From: Marinobacterium profundum
GTDB taxonomy: Bacteria; Pseudomonadota; Gammaproteobacteria; Pseudomonadales; Balneatricaceae
DNA: 64,000 nt
Direction of reading: 5' to 3'
NCBI RefSeq assembly: GCF_001528745.1
Contig: NZ_BCNS01000002.1
Coordinates: 37,259-101,258, forward strand
The notes under the pieces are model-generated. The model had not been told where the DNA came from, searched no databases, and saw only the letters and a list, made by a program, of their open reading frames with translations. Every line of letters starts with the position of its first letter. The first letter of the stretch is position 1. Of this stretch, positions 1 to 8,111 are shown one piece after another. The position numbers and the translations under genes were made by a program.

Positions 1-1194
1 CGGGCGCAGTTCGAGAAAGCTGAGCGCGGGCTGAACCTGCGGGCGCAGGACTTTCGCTTTATGTGCGAATCGGCGCAGCAGGTTGAAGCGCTGCTGGGCA
101 TAAAGAGCAATGGCGGGACAGGAATGGAGCCCATCATGGAAGAGGTTGAACAACTGAAGGCTGAGCGTGATCGGCTGCTGGACGGCTACCCCGAAGGCAT
201 GACGCCCACCGATGTGCGCAAGCTGAAGGAGTACAACGCCGAGCTCGCACAGGAAAACGGCGAACTGAAAGTAGCCTGCGGCGGCCTTATGACCCAGCGG
301 GATGTGGCAAGAACCCAGCTGAGTCTTATTGAAAACACAAAGACAATGGCTAAACCGGCACTCGCGGAAAGCTATGAAGACCTGCGGCGACAGTTTAGTA
401 ATTTATGGACAGCCTACACCGCGCTAGCGAAGACCGTTAAGTTTTACCAAGATAGAGACTATGAGGTGAAGTGGGCTGAAATTGCAGTCTCTGCTGGTGA
501 GGTTGATGGCCTTCGCGCTGCCAATCAAACCCTTACCGAGCAGCTTTTGGCTGCTGAGGCGGGCGCTGGATTCAAAGCGCAACTTGATGCTCTGCAGAGA
601 AAGTCTGAACACCTGCAAAGCGAAGCCCAATGCCAGGCGAAGATGGCCAACACACTGCGCGCCACCGTATTTGAAATCTATAAAGCGGCTGGTGTGCAAA
701 AAGGCGACTGGAACGGCGGGCGGCCAATCATTGAAAAGCTGGCGTATCTGAATGCGAAGCTTATGGCTGAAAAGGACAAGCGAATCACTGCTGATTATGA
801 GAACAAGACACGCGAGAAAACTATTCGATCGCTGATTTCGCGTAATGTGCAGATGCGGCGGGATCTAAGAGCGCACGCGGAACAGCCTGAGCCTTGTAAG
901 GCAGTCAAATCAGAGGTGATTTCGGGCGTTCGCATGGATGAACTGGACGCCTCCCTAGAAGTGGAAGCCTGGTTTGCGGATGTTATAGAGCGGCGTAACT
1001 ATCGAGCTGAGTCCAGCTCATGTATGCGGCACCACGGGTTTGAGGCGGGCTGCGGGAAGGTGGCGGTCCTATGGGTTAATAACCGCCCCGTCGCCACTGC
1101 CGTATTGCTGCGCGACGAATTCAACTACACCACTTTCTTTGGATCAGAGCTTGACTGGCCAGCGGTGTCTGCCACCACGGAGCAGCAGCCATGA
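1..1194 (+). CDS. Coiled-coil island/prophage protein, 5' end outside window
   Basis: The frame is open from base 1, so the true start may lie outside the window. In-frame ATGs at 61 and 124 (the latter after GGACAGGA) are internal alternatives. From the codon at 124 the first ~280 residues are rich in Glu, Lys, Leu and Gln with heptad-like spacing, as in a long coiled coil. The last ~85 residues are different, with several Cys/His and a compact mixed pattern. The stop overlaps the next ATG by 4 nt (ATGA), so it heads a coupled string of small genes ending at the integrase. I do not recognise the family. The setting, small overlapping genes beside a tyrosine integrase, suggests a prophage or genomic-island accessory gene. 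Confidence 0.6.
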   Translation, partial: RAQFEKAERGLNLRAQDFRFMCESAQQVEALLGIKSNGGTGMEPIMEEVEQLKAERDRLLDGYPEGMTPTDVRKLKEYNAELAQENGELKVACGGLMTQRDVARTQLSLIENTKTMAKPALAESYEDLRRQFSNLWTAYTALAKTVKFYQDRDYEVKWAEIAVSAGEVDGLRAANQTLTEQLLAAEAGAGFKAQLDALQRKSEHLQSEAQCQAKMANTLRATVFEIYKAAGVQKGDWNGGRPIIEKLAYLNAKLMAEKDKRITADYENKTREKTIRSLISRNVQMRRDLRAHAEQPEPCKAVKSEVISGVRMDELDASLEVEAWFADVIERRNYRAESSSCMRHHGFEAGCGKVAVLWVNNRPVATAVLLRDEFNYTTFFGSELDWPAVSATTEQQP

Positions 1195-1388
1195 AAGCCC
1201 GCGGCGCTGAATCATTAAAGGCCATGGCCGAAAAGCGGCAACAGATATGCCGCAACGTACCCCCATGCCCCGAGTGCGCAACCAGGCAGGTACAGCTGGT
1301 AAACGTAAGCGATGACTTCCCGCTCTGGAAATGCAGGCACTGCGGGAACAAGTGGAATGGCAAGACAGCACAGGAGAGCAACCAATGA
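1191..1388 (+). CDS. Small zinc-ribbon-like protein
   Basis: A 65-residue protein whose second half holds two CxxC knuckles (CPEC and CRHC) about 26 residues apart, as in a zinc ribbon that binds nucleic acid or protein. It starts by a 4-nt ATGA overlap with the upstream coiled-coil gene and ends by another with the downstream HTH gene, so translation is probably coupled. The N-terminal ~25 residues are basic. Function is unknown; small zinc-ribbon proteins of this kind are common in phage early regions. Confidence 0.6.
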   Translation: MKARGAESLKAMAEKRQQICRNVPPCPECATRQVQLVNVSDDFPLWKCRHCGNKWNGKTAQESNQ

Positions 1389-1618
1389 CAATGCTTAACG
1401 CTCAAGGTCTGCTCGGCGAGCGCAAACTGTCACCCAAGGAAGTGGCCGAAATTCTGGACTCCACGGTGGCGACGCTGGCGGTGTGGCGCAGCACCGGCCG
1501 ACACAAAGAGAAACTGCCCTTTCTCAAGATCGGCGCAAAAGTGCGCTACCTGGAGCGGGATGTGGAAGCCTTCCTTGAAGGCTGCAGGCGCACCGAAACC
1601 GATACTAAAGCCAAATAG
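1385..1618 (+). CDS. AlpA/excisionase-like helix-turn-helix protein
   Basis: A 77-residue protein starting at the ATG that overlaps the upstream stop, preceded by AGGAG at good spacing. The segment KLSPKEVAEILDSTVATLAVW reads as a MerR/excisionase-type HTH, followed by the wing-like LPFLKIGAKVRYLERDVEAFL that is typical of AlpA/Xis small DNA-binding proteins. Such proteins direct excision or regulate the integrase of islands and prophages. The tyrosine integrase on the opposite strand 360 bp away fits a recombination directionality role, but that is inference. Confidence 0.7.
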   Translation: MTMLNAQGLLGERKLSPKEVAEILDSTVATLAVWRSTGRHKEKLPFLKIGAKVRYLERDVEAFLEGCRRTETDTKAK

Positions 1619-1626
1619 GATCTGCC

Positions 1627-1983
1627 GTGGCCAGTGTAAAGGAAAAAGTTATTAATCAGGCGCTGGCGCGCATCGAGCGCCGCCTGACTTCCATTCGTGG
1701 CGTCCTTGATGCTAATCCGCTGTCTGATCTGTGCGAGGTCAGGGAAAAGGCAGCGGCGTTGCACGACGCCTGTTTTGCGGGCGACAAGCGCGATCATGAC
1801 GGATTCATAAAGGGCCTGGATCCGCTGGTGAAAGAAGAAGCGCGGCTGCTGCGGCTGGCAAAGCGGCAGCTGCGCGACTCGATGAAATTGATAGATAAGC
1901 AGGTAGAGCTTGAGTTTGAACGGGGTGAACTCATCCGCGAGCTATCGATGATCGATTTCAGGAATAGCCTTCGCGGCAGTTAG
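1627..1983 (+). CDS. Hypothetical island protein (GTG start)
   Basis: 118 residues from a GTG start with AGGATCTGCC just upstream; no ATG lies near. The sequence is highly charged and mostly helical, with one Cys pair-like region near residues 37-55 and a Leu/Arg/Glu-rich C-terminus. No family is recognised. It ends 4 nt inside the convergent integrase gene (the stops overlap in TTAG), so the two genes were packed together as a unit. It probably belongs to the same island as its neighbours. Confidence 0.55.
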   Translation: MASVKEKVINQALARIERRLTSIRGVLDANPLSDLCEVREKAAALHDACFAGDKRDHDGFIKGLDPLVKEEARLLRLAKRQLRDSMKLIDKQVELEFERGELIRELSMIDFRNSLRGS

Positions 1984-3254
1984 CCCTTACCCGCCAGCCG
2001 CTCCAGCAGTTCCGCTTTTTCCGCCTCGCTCAGCCCATCCATAATAGCCCCCAGCTTATCCGTCTGCGACTCGCGCCCACTGGCGCGGGTGATGGCGGAT
2101 ACCGCCGTCTGAATCCCTACCCGTGTACTCTCTGCATCCAAGTGCGCATAGGTGCTGGCCGTGATGTTAATGTTCTTGTGCCCCAACACCTTGGCGATCT
2201 GCTGCAACCCCACCCCTTCGATCGCCTGCCAGCTGCCCAGGGTGCGGCGCAGGTCATGGATGGTCAGCCGTGCTTCAAGATCTGCAGGACGCAAGCCAGC
2301 GCGATGCGCGATGCGATTCCAGTAACGCTCGGTCTTAACCGGTATATGCGGCGAGCGCATGCCCGGGAATACATACCCAGTCTTGGCCTCAGCCTTGCGG
2401 CGGCGCAGGATCAGCACCGCATCTTCGATCAGCGGCACGCTATGGGCCCGCCGGCCCTTCATCTTGCGCCCCGGAATCGTCCAGGTGTTGCGCTCCAGGT
2501 CTACTTCGCTCCACTCCATTGTGTGCACCACCGCTTTACGCTGGGCAGTAAACAGCAGGATGAGCACCACATCCTGGTACAACTGATCTTCCTGCGCGAT
2601 TGAGTCAAACAGCGGCGCCACCTCATCCGGGCGCAGGTAGCGTTCGCGCTTGGGTTGCTCGCGCCGATGCACGCTGGTAACGGGCGGCGCAACATCGATG
2701 CCGAGCTCGTCACTCGCATAGCGGTAAACACCCCTTAATACCGCGATCCAGTGGTTGTGCAGGCTCTGGTTGTATTGTTCGGTGCGCATATGATCACGCA
2801 CTGCATCGGCGCTAATGTCCACCAGCTTGCGGCGGCCAAACACCGGCCGAATATGCAGCCGGTAATTGCGCTCATAGCTCACCCAGGTAAGGTGTCGCAG
2901 CTCTCCAGTGCTGACCTTATGTTTCAGATCAAACAGCCACTGCACCGCTACATGATCGAGCGTTGAGCTCTGCTGCGCCGTTCTGGCCGCGGCTTCATCC
3001 GGATCGATACCGGCGTTAAATGACGCCGCATATTCAGCGGCTTTGCGCCGGGCCTGGTCCACCGTCCACTGCCCGAAACGGCCGATACTGCGCTCGACCA
3101 CGCCGCGCTCTTTATGCCGGGCCCGATAGTAAAACGTCTTGCCACCGGTGGGGGTCACTCGCAGGGTCAGCGACGGCAAAACCTCGTCGGCATACCGAGT
3201 GCGCTTCTCGACCACCAGCTTCTCAGCCCAGCTTTTGGTGAACTTAATTCTCAT
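1980..3254 (-). CDS. Tyrosine-type site-specific integrase
   Basis: About 424 residues from the ATG at 3254. An upstream in-frame start at 3284 would add a Pro/Gly/Cys stretch unlike the family. The N-terminus (residues ~1-85) is the DUF4102 arm-binding domain, followed by a SAM-like core-binding domain (~90-190). The catalytic domain shows the Arg in TAQRKAVV, a beta-hairpin Lys in GRKMKG, the HDLRRTLGSW box, LGHKNINIT and the Tyr of STYAHLD. It catalyses integration and excision of the island to its left. It reads into the island and stops against the last island gene, so the element boundary must lie between this gene and dgt (3255-3377) or in the 3' end of dgt. No tRNA is present there. 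Confidence 0.93.
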   Translation of the reverse strand: MRIKFTKSWAEKLVVEKRTRYADEVLPSLTLRVTPTGGKTFYYRARHKERGVVERSIGRFGQWTVDQARRKAAEYAASFNAGIDPDEAAARTAQQSSTLDHVAVQWLFDLKHKVSTGELRHLTWVSYERNYRLHIRPVFGRRKLVDISADAVRDHMRTEQYNQSLHNHWIAVLRGVYRYASDELGIDVAPPVTSVHRREQPKRERYLRPDEVAPLFDSIAQEDQLYQDVVLILLFTAQRKAVVHTMEWSEVDLERNTWTIPGRKMKGRRAHSVPLIEDAVLILRRRKAEAKTGYVFPGMRSPHIPVKTERYWNRIAHRAGLRPADLEARLTIHDLRRTLGSWQAIEGVGLQQIAKVLGHKNINITASTYAHLDAESTRVGIQTAVSAITRASGRESQTDKLGAIMDGLSEAEKAELLERLAGKG

Positions 3255-3374
3255 ATTGAGCCCTGGCCCACACCGGGCCCACATTTCATATCAATTTTCA
3301 TTGTATTCGTCGCATTGCCATTAAACATCAACTTCCGCATATTTCGTAACAATATCAACTATATAGCATCTTTA

Positions 3375-4691
3375 TTAAGCTGAATATATCTTCCTAGATA
3401 AGTGCGTTGCGTAATTGTCCGTCATACCGCCGATGAAATCGAGCGCGCGGCGGTAGGCATCATAGAGCGGCAGCTGCGGCGAGGGCGCATGAATCCCCAT
3501 CAGGCTGATAATCTTCTCGCTGCGATAGCCCAGCCCGCTGGCGCCCTTGAGGTGCTGATCATGCACCGCCCGGCAGAAGGCTTCGAGCAGCACACCCAGG
3601 CTGCCATAGGCACCCACCTCAAGCTCCGTCTTGCGGGTATCGGGGAAGACCCGGGTTTTCGCCAGCTGCTTGGCCCGCAACAGTCCCTCCCGTACGCCGG
3701 TATCACCATCAGCCAGCAACTCGCCACCGTAGTTTCCGGCCATAATGGCGGCATAATTGCGGCTATAGGCACTCAGCGCCGAATCGATCATGTTTTCCAT
3801 CGCCGTACCGCGCAGCGCTGAAATCTTGCGCCGCGCCGACGCCTGGGTCGCAAACAGGGTATCGTCGTATTCCAGATCCCCGCACAGCTGCAGCAGGATC
3901 GGCTTGACCTCGTCGAAGCTAAGAATGTTCAGCTCTATGGCATCCTCCAGGTCGAGAATGGCGTAGCAGATATCATCCGCCGCCTCCATCAGCCAGGTCA
4001 GCGGATGGCGACTCCACCAGTGCTCACCCAGGGGTATCAGTCCCAGCGACTGCCCCAGCTTATCGAGGATCACCCGCTCGCTCTGAAAGCTGCTGAACTT
4101 GCCCTTGGCCGTGGCACGCTCCACCGTCCAGGGGTATTTCAGCAGGGTTCCAAGGGTCGGGTAGGTCAGACGCAGGCCGCCATCCAGCAGGTGATTTTCT
4201 ATCCGCGTGACCACCCGAAAGCCCTGGGCATTACCCTCAAAGGTTTCCAGATCGGCACGTTCCGCCGGCGCCAGGGACTGCGTCAGCTCACGGCTGGCCG
4301 GGCTGCGAAACCAGTCCCTAATGGCATATTCGCCAGCGTGGCCAAAGGGGGGATTGCCAATATCGTGGGCCAGGCAGGCCGATTGCACTATAGTGCCCAA
4401 GTCATGGGGGCTGATCCAGACAGGCAGTTGATCCGCAATCAGCTCGCCAACACGAATTCCCAGGGTGCGCCCCACGCTGCCGACTTCAATGGAGTGCGTC
4501 AGGCGGGTATGAATATGATCATTCAGCGCCAGCGGATGTACCTGTGTCTTGCGGCCCAGGCGACGAAAGGCACTGCAAAAAACAATGCGGTCATTATCCT
4601 TGTGAAAGTGACTGCGCCCGATCTCCTGCGGGCTGACCTGCTCATGGCCATAACGCTGCGCGGTCAAGAGCCTGTCCCATTGCATTGTCAT
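3375..4691 (-). CDS. dgt: Deoxyguanosinetriphosphate triphosphohydrolase (dGTPase)
   Basis: Hydrolyses dGTP (and often other dNTPs) to the nucleoside and triphosphate, adjusting nucleotide pools. HD-superfamily metal ligands are visible: RLTHSIEVGSVGR, ACLAHDIGNPPFGHAGE and a downstream EAADDICYAILDLEDA segment. Start chosen at the ATG at 4691, which has GGAG 9 nt upstream and precedes MQWDRLL; the open frame extends to 4811 but its extra residues look non-coding. About 438 residues is close to the dGTPase-like subfamily. The 3' end faces the island integrase only ~120 bp away, so the last codons could be the island's attachment site. Confidence 0.93.
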   Translation of the reverse strand: MTMQWDRLLTAQRYGHEQVSPQEIGRSHFHKDNDRIVFCSAFRRLGRKTQVHPLALNDHIHTRLTHSIEVGSVGRTLGIRVGELIADQLPVWISPHDLGTIVQSACLAHDIGNPPFGHAGEYAIRDWFRSPASRELTQSLAPAERADLETFEGNAQGFRVVTRIENHLLDGGLRLTYPTLGTLLKYPWTVERATAKGKFSSFQSERVILDKLGQSLGLIPLGEHWWSRHPLTWLMEAADDICYAILDLEDAIELNILSFDEVKPILLQLCGDLEYDDTLFATQASARRKISALRGTAMENMIDSALSAYSRNYAAIMAGNYGGELLADGDTGVREGLLRAKQLAKTRVFPDTRKTELEVGAYGSLGVLLEAFCRAVHDQHLKGASGLGYRSEKIISLMGIHAPSPQLPLYDAYRRALDFIGGMTDNYATHLSRKIYSA

Positions 4692-4912
4692 TACGCACGA
4701 CTCCAAAGATTGCATGATTCGCTGCCCCTGCGCCCTGCTCTTTTTCCCAATAGAGCCGCGGCCACGGGCAGGTGCGGCCTTTGGCCGCAAATATCGAGTA
4801 TACCCCGACACCCTGGCCTGCGCGTCCCGCGTGACCGACGGACCTATTCAAGACCTTGCACGGAACTAAATTCAAACAACAGTTTCAAAGAGCTGAACCT
4901 GAGATAAATCAG

Positions 4913-5011
4913 ATGATCGCCAGACCCAACATCCATAACGCCGATACCAGCACGGGTCTGCGAGGGCGCGGCTCAGGTTCAACATTCGAATGCCGCGCGG
5001 TAAAGAACTAA
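4913..5011 (+). CDS. Candidate 32-aa peptide ahead of the MNIO gene
   Basis: A short frame from ATG 4913 to TAA 5011. It begins MIARPNIHNADTSTG, continues with a Gly/Arg/Ser-rich stretch and ends in FECRAVKN, with a single Cys six residues from the C-terminus. It lies 55 nt upstream of the MNIO (DUF692) enzyme gene on the same strand. MNIO enzymes modify Cys or acidic residues of short precursor peptides, so a leader/core peptide here is plausible. Only a weak GAG sits before the ATG, and a 32-codon frame can occur by chance. Third-position GC is moderately high, compatible with coding. Treat as a hypothesis. Confidence 0.3.
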   Translation: MIARPNIHNADTSTGLRGRGSGSTFECRAVKN

Positions 5012-5066
5012 ACACAAACCGCTATTTTCCCAAGGACGGGCACCACAGCGCAGGGACAACAGCATT

Positions 5067-5915
5067 ATGCGTGAGACGATCCACTGGAGTCTTGCTGGCA
5101 CGGGAGTCGGCCTGAAAAGCTGCCATCTTGATGACATCATCAACGCAGGCGAGGATATTCGCTGGCTTGAAATCCTGCTGGATCAGCATTTGGTCAAGGG
5201 TGGCGCTGCACTGCACAGCCTTGAGCGGCTGCGCTGCAACTACCCACTCACCCTGCACGGTGCCGGTCTGGCTCTGGGATCCAGTGCCCCGCTGGACATG
5301 CACTACCTCGCCCGCATCAAGCACATGGCCAATCATCTGGATGCCAGCTGGATATCCGATCATGTCTCCTTCGGCACTCTGGGAAACTGCTTCAGCCATG
5401 AGCTTCTGCCCCTGCCCTACACCGAGGAAGCGCTGGATCACATCTGCGCGCGCATCCAGCAGGTGCAGGAATACCTCGGCCGGCGCATCCTGCTGGAAAA
5501 TCCCGCCTGCTACCTGGGCTATAATCACTCCACCATCTGCGAAGGCGAGTTTCTGGCCGAAATGGCGCAACGAGCGGATTGCTATCTGCTGCTGGATCTT
5601 AACAATTGCTATGTAACCCAGTACAACCTGGGAGTTGATGCCGAGCAAACCCTGGCGCGGCTGCCAGCCAGCCGGGTACGTGAAATTCACCTGGCGGGCT
5701 TCGATGACCAAGACACCTATCTGCTGGATGGCCACAACTGCGCGGTACATGAGCCGGTCTGGGCACTCTATGAACAGGCCCAGCAGCGGTTCACCGCCAC
5801 CCCGACACTAATTGAATGGGAGCACGATACCCCGCCGCTACCCGTCATTCTGAATGAGGTCAGCCGTGCCCGGCAGATCATGCAGCAACATATAGATGCC
5901 CGAAGGCGGTACTGA
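5067..5915 (+). CDS. MNIO-family (DUF692, BufB-like) iron enzyme
   Basis: 282 residues matching the DUF692 TIM-barrel family of multinuclear non-heme iron oxidative enzymes. These include MbnB of methanobactin synthesis and the bufferin maturases. Family landmarks are present: LTLHGAGLALGS, SDHVSFG, ILLENPACYLG with the metal-binding Glu, LLLDLNNCYVTQYNLG, REIHLAGF, VHEPVWALYE and IEWEHDTPPLPV. These enzymes oxidise Cys, Asn or Asp side chains of ribosomal peptides with O2. The next gene, DUF2063, starts in a 1-nt TGATG overlap, giving the usual enzyme plus partner pair. No classical Cys-rich BufA precursor is seen nearby; a 32-aa frame upstream is the only candidate. Confidence 0.88.
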   Translation: MRETIHWSLAGTGVGLKSCHLDDIINAGEDIRWLEILLDQHLVKGGAALHSLERLRCNYPLTLHGAGLALGSSAPLDMHYLARIKHMANHLDASWISDHVSFGTLGNCFSHELLPLPYTEEALDHICARIQQVQEYLGRRILLENPACYLGYNHSTICEGEFLAEMAQRADCYLLLDLNNCYVTQYNLGVDAEQTLARLPASRVREIHLAGFDDQDTYLLDGHNCAVHEPVWALYEQAQQRFTATPTLIEWEHDTPPLPVILNEVSRARQIMQQHIDARRRY

Positions 5916-6706
5916 TGCGGCTCGCCGATTTGCAGGCGGCGCTGCAGGCCGAAATGGAAGGCGAACCCAGTACCGAATTGCGTCAGCTCGTTACCAGCTC
6001 AAGCCTGGCACCCGAACAGTGCCTGCAGCTCTATCGGGATCTGCAGGCCCGGGCGCAAACCCAGGCGCTGCAGCAACTATACCCGGTCACCGCCCGACTG
6101 CTGGGGCCACAACTGTTTGCGGCCCTGAGTCAGCAGTACAGTCAGTCTTTGACCCGCCCTGATAATAACGGGGTGTACGGTGACGGCTTTGCGGAGCTGC
6201 TTGAACAGTGTACTGAACGACACGACAGCCTGCGACATCTGCAATTTCTGCCAGAGCTGGCCACACTGGAATGGACCCTGCACCTTGCCTGGTGCGCCGG
6301 TGATGATCCGCCGTTGAGTTTTGACTCCCTGATATACATCCCTGAGTCCGAGCAGTATCGCCTGCGTCTGGTACCCAGCCAGGCGCTGCAGCTATTGCAC
6401 TGCAGCTGGCCGGTGCTGGAAATCTGGCACAGCCATCAGCACGACAACAGCACTGAGCTGCATCTGAGTTATCGTCCACAATGGCTGTGCGTGTATAGAC
6501 AGCTCGACAGCCCCCAGGTCGAATCCCTCACTGAGGTACAGGCATCCTTACTGAACGGCATACTGCGCGGTGACACCCTGTATCAACTAGGGCGCGCCGT
6601 ACCGGACATCAATCAACACCTGAGCATGCTAATCTCTCGCCGCTGGATCACCCACTTCAAGCTGCCGCCCGATGTAACTGCTGCTGATAATTCGCGCAAG
6701 GGCTGA
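5915..6706 (+). CDS. DUF2063 (BufC/HvfC-like) partner of the MNIO enzyme
   Basis: 263 residues. The N-terminal ~95 residues (MRLADLQAALQAEM ... LYRDLQARAQTQALQQLYPVTARLLG) match the DUF2063 'putative DNA-binding' domain, which in MNIO systems acts as the substrate-peptide recruiting partner. The C-terminal half is a variable domain. It is translationally coupled to the MNIO gene (TGATG). The domain name is historical; a DNA-binding role is not indicated by context. It ends 28 bp from the convergent photolyase gene. Confidence 0.82.
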   Translation: MRLADLQAALQAEMEGEPSTELRQLVTSSSLAPEQCLQLYRDLQARAQTQALQQLYPVTARLLGPQLFAALSQQYSQSLTRPDNNGVYGDGFAELLEQCTERHDSLRHLQFLPELATLEWTLHLAWCAGDDPPLSFDSLIYIPESEQYRLRLVPSQALQLLHCSWPVLEIWHSHQHDNSTELHLSYRPQWLCVYRQLDSPQVESLTEVQASLLNGILRGDTLYQLGRAVPDINQHLSMLISRRWITHFKLPPDVTAADNSRKG

Positions 6707-6734
6707 TATACAGCCGCCAGCTCTGCCCGTTACA

Positions 6735-8111
6735 TCAGCCGGACGCCTTGTAGCTGGCAAGCGCCGCTGCACGAGCATCCGGATAGACGATAATCGGCTC
6801 TATCCCCCGCACAGCGCTGCTAGCCACCGGATCCTGGCGCTGACGCGCCGGCAGCTGTGAAAGCTCCGGCAGCCAGTGACACACGAACTCATCCCGTGAG
6901 TCGAAACGCTGTGCCTGGCGCAACGGACTGAAAATACGAAAATAGGGCGCAGCATCCGCCCCCACAGACGCACTCCACTGCCAGCCCCCAAGATTGGAGG
7001 CAAAATCACCGTCAATCAGCTGCTGCATAAAAAACGCAGCCCCCAGGCGCCAGTCCACGCCCAGCAGTTTGGTAAGAAAGGAGGCTGTCACCATGCGCAG
7101 GCGGTTATGCATCCAGCCGGTGGCGAGCAATTGGCGCATGGCGGCATCAACAATGGGAAAGCCGGTCTCGCCGCGACACCAGGCAGCAAAAAGTTCGGGC
7201 CTTTGCTGCCACTGAATACGTGCCTCGACCTCAGGCCGAAAAGGCGCCAATCGGTTCAGGTCGGTGAAGGCCACCAGCAGATGGCGATAAAATTCGCGCC
7301 AGATAAGTTCAGTCACCCACTGACTCTCGAGCCAGCTCTCGCCAAGTCGCTGCTGCGCTACATTCAGACACTGACGCACCGACAGCTGTCCGGTATTCAG
7401 ATAGGCCGACAGTGACGAAGTCGCCGCCAGCGCCGGAAAATCCCGCTGCTCGCCGTAGGCGCCCAGATCGACCTCGGCGAACCGGTACAGGCGGGCCGCT
7501 GCCTGCTCCTCACCTGGGGGCCAGAGCTGGCGATCGTAGGCTTCGCCCAACGGCGGAATCGGATCACTCACTATCGCCTGCGGCGGCTGGCGCAAGGGCG
7601 CCGGCAGGCACGCCAGGTCACGCCGCAGCATTTCCCTGCGCCAGACACGGCTAAAGGGCGTAAACACCTTGAAAGGCTCGTCCTTGGCACTCTGCACCGA
7701 GCCAGGCTCAAGCACCAGATCACCATGGCTGCCTTCGCAGCGCAGCCCCGCGCCGCGTAGTACACGTTTGACCTCGCGATCACGGCGGCGCTCATTGAGT
7801 GGATACTCGTAGTTAAAATAGAGCCCCTGTGCCTGCACCTCGTGACACAGTTTGAGCAAAGCCTCAGCGCAGTCGGCGTAGTCATCGACCTGCAGTATCC
7901 GCAGCGCAATATTACGTGACGCCAGATCATCGGCCAGGCATTGCAGCGAATCCCGCCAGAAGGCGAGTTTTCGCGGCGCATCACCGTGTTGTCGCCATTG
8001 CTCCGGAGTCAGTACCACCACCGCCAGCAGGGGCTGGCCCAGAGCTGCGGCGCCATGCAGTGCCGGATTGTCCGTCAGGCGCAGATCGTTGCGAAACCAG
8101 ACCAGATTCAT
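6735..8111 (-). CDS. phrB: Deoxyribodipyrimidine photolyase (class I)
   Basis: Light-driven repair of cyclobutane pyrimidine dimers using FADH- and an antenna chromophore. Start chosen at ATG 8111 (MNLVWFRNDLRLTDNP, the canonical photolyase N-terminus). The open frame upstream to 8282 only overlaps the neighbouring gene. About 458 residues is normal for the family. The N-terminal Rossmann antenna domain is followed by the FAD domain with TGWMHNRLRMVTASFLTK, GDFASNLGGWQWSASVG and DAAPYFRIFSP. The start overlaps the DUF523/DUF1722 stop by 4 nt (ATGA). This makes it the last gene of the sigma-anti-sigma operon, so photorepair is probably induced by the same photo-oxidative signal. Confidence 0.95.
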   Translation of the reverse strand: MNLVWFRNDLRLTDNPALHGAAALGQPLLAVVVLTPEQWRQHGDAPRKLAFWRDSLQCLADDLASRNIALRILQVDDYADCAEALLKLCHEVQAQGLYFNYEYPLNERRRDREVKRVLRGAGLRCEGSHGDLVLEPGSVQSAKDEPFKVFTPFSRVWRREMLRRDLACLPAPLRQPPQAIVSDPIPPLGEAYDRQLWPPGEEQAAARLYRFAEVDLGAYGEQRDFPALAATSSLSAYLNTGQLSVRQCLNVAQQRLGESWLESQWVTELIWREFYRHLLVAFTDLNRLAPFRPEVEARIQWQQRPELFAAWCRGETGFPIVDAAMRQLLATGWMHNRLRMVTASFLTKLLGVDWRLGAAFFMQQLIDGDFASNLGGWQWSASVGADAAPYFRIFSPLRQAQRFDSRDEFVCHWLPELSQLPARQRQDPVASSAVRGIEPIIVYPDARAAALASYKASG

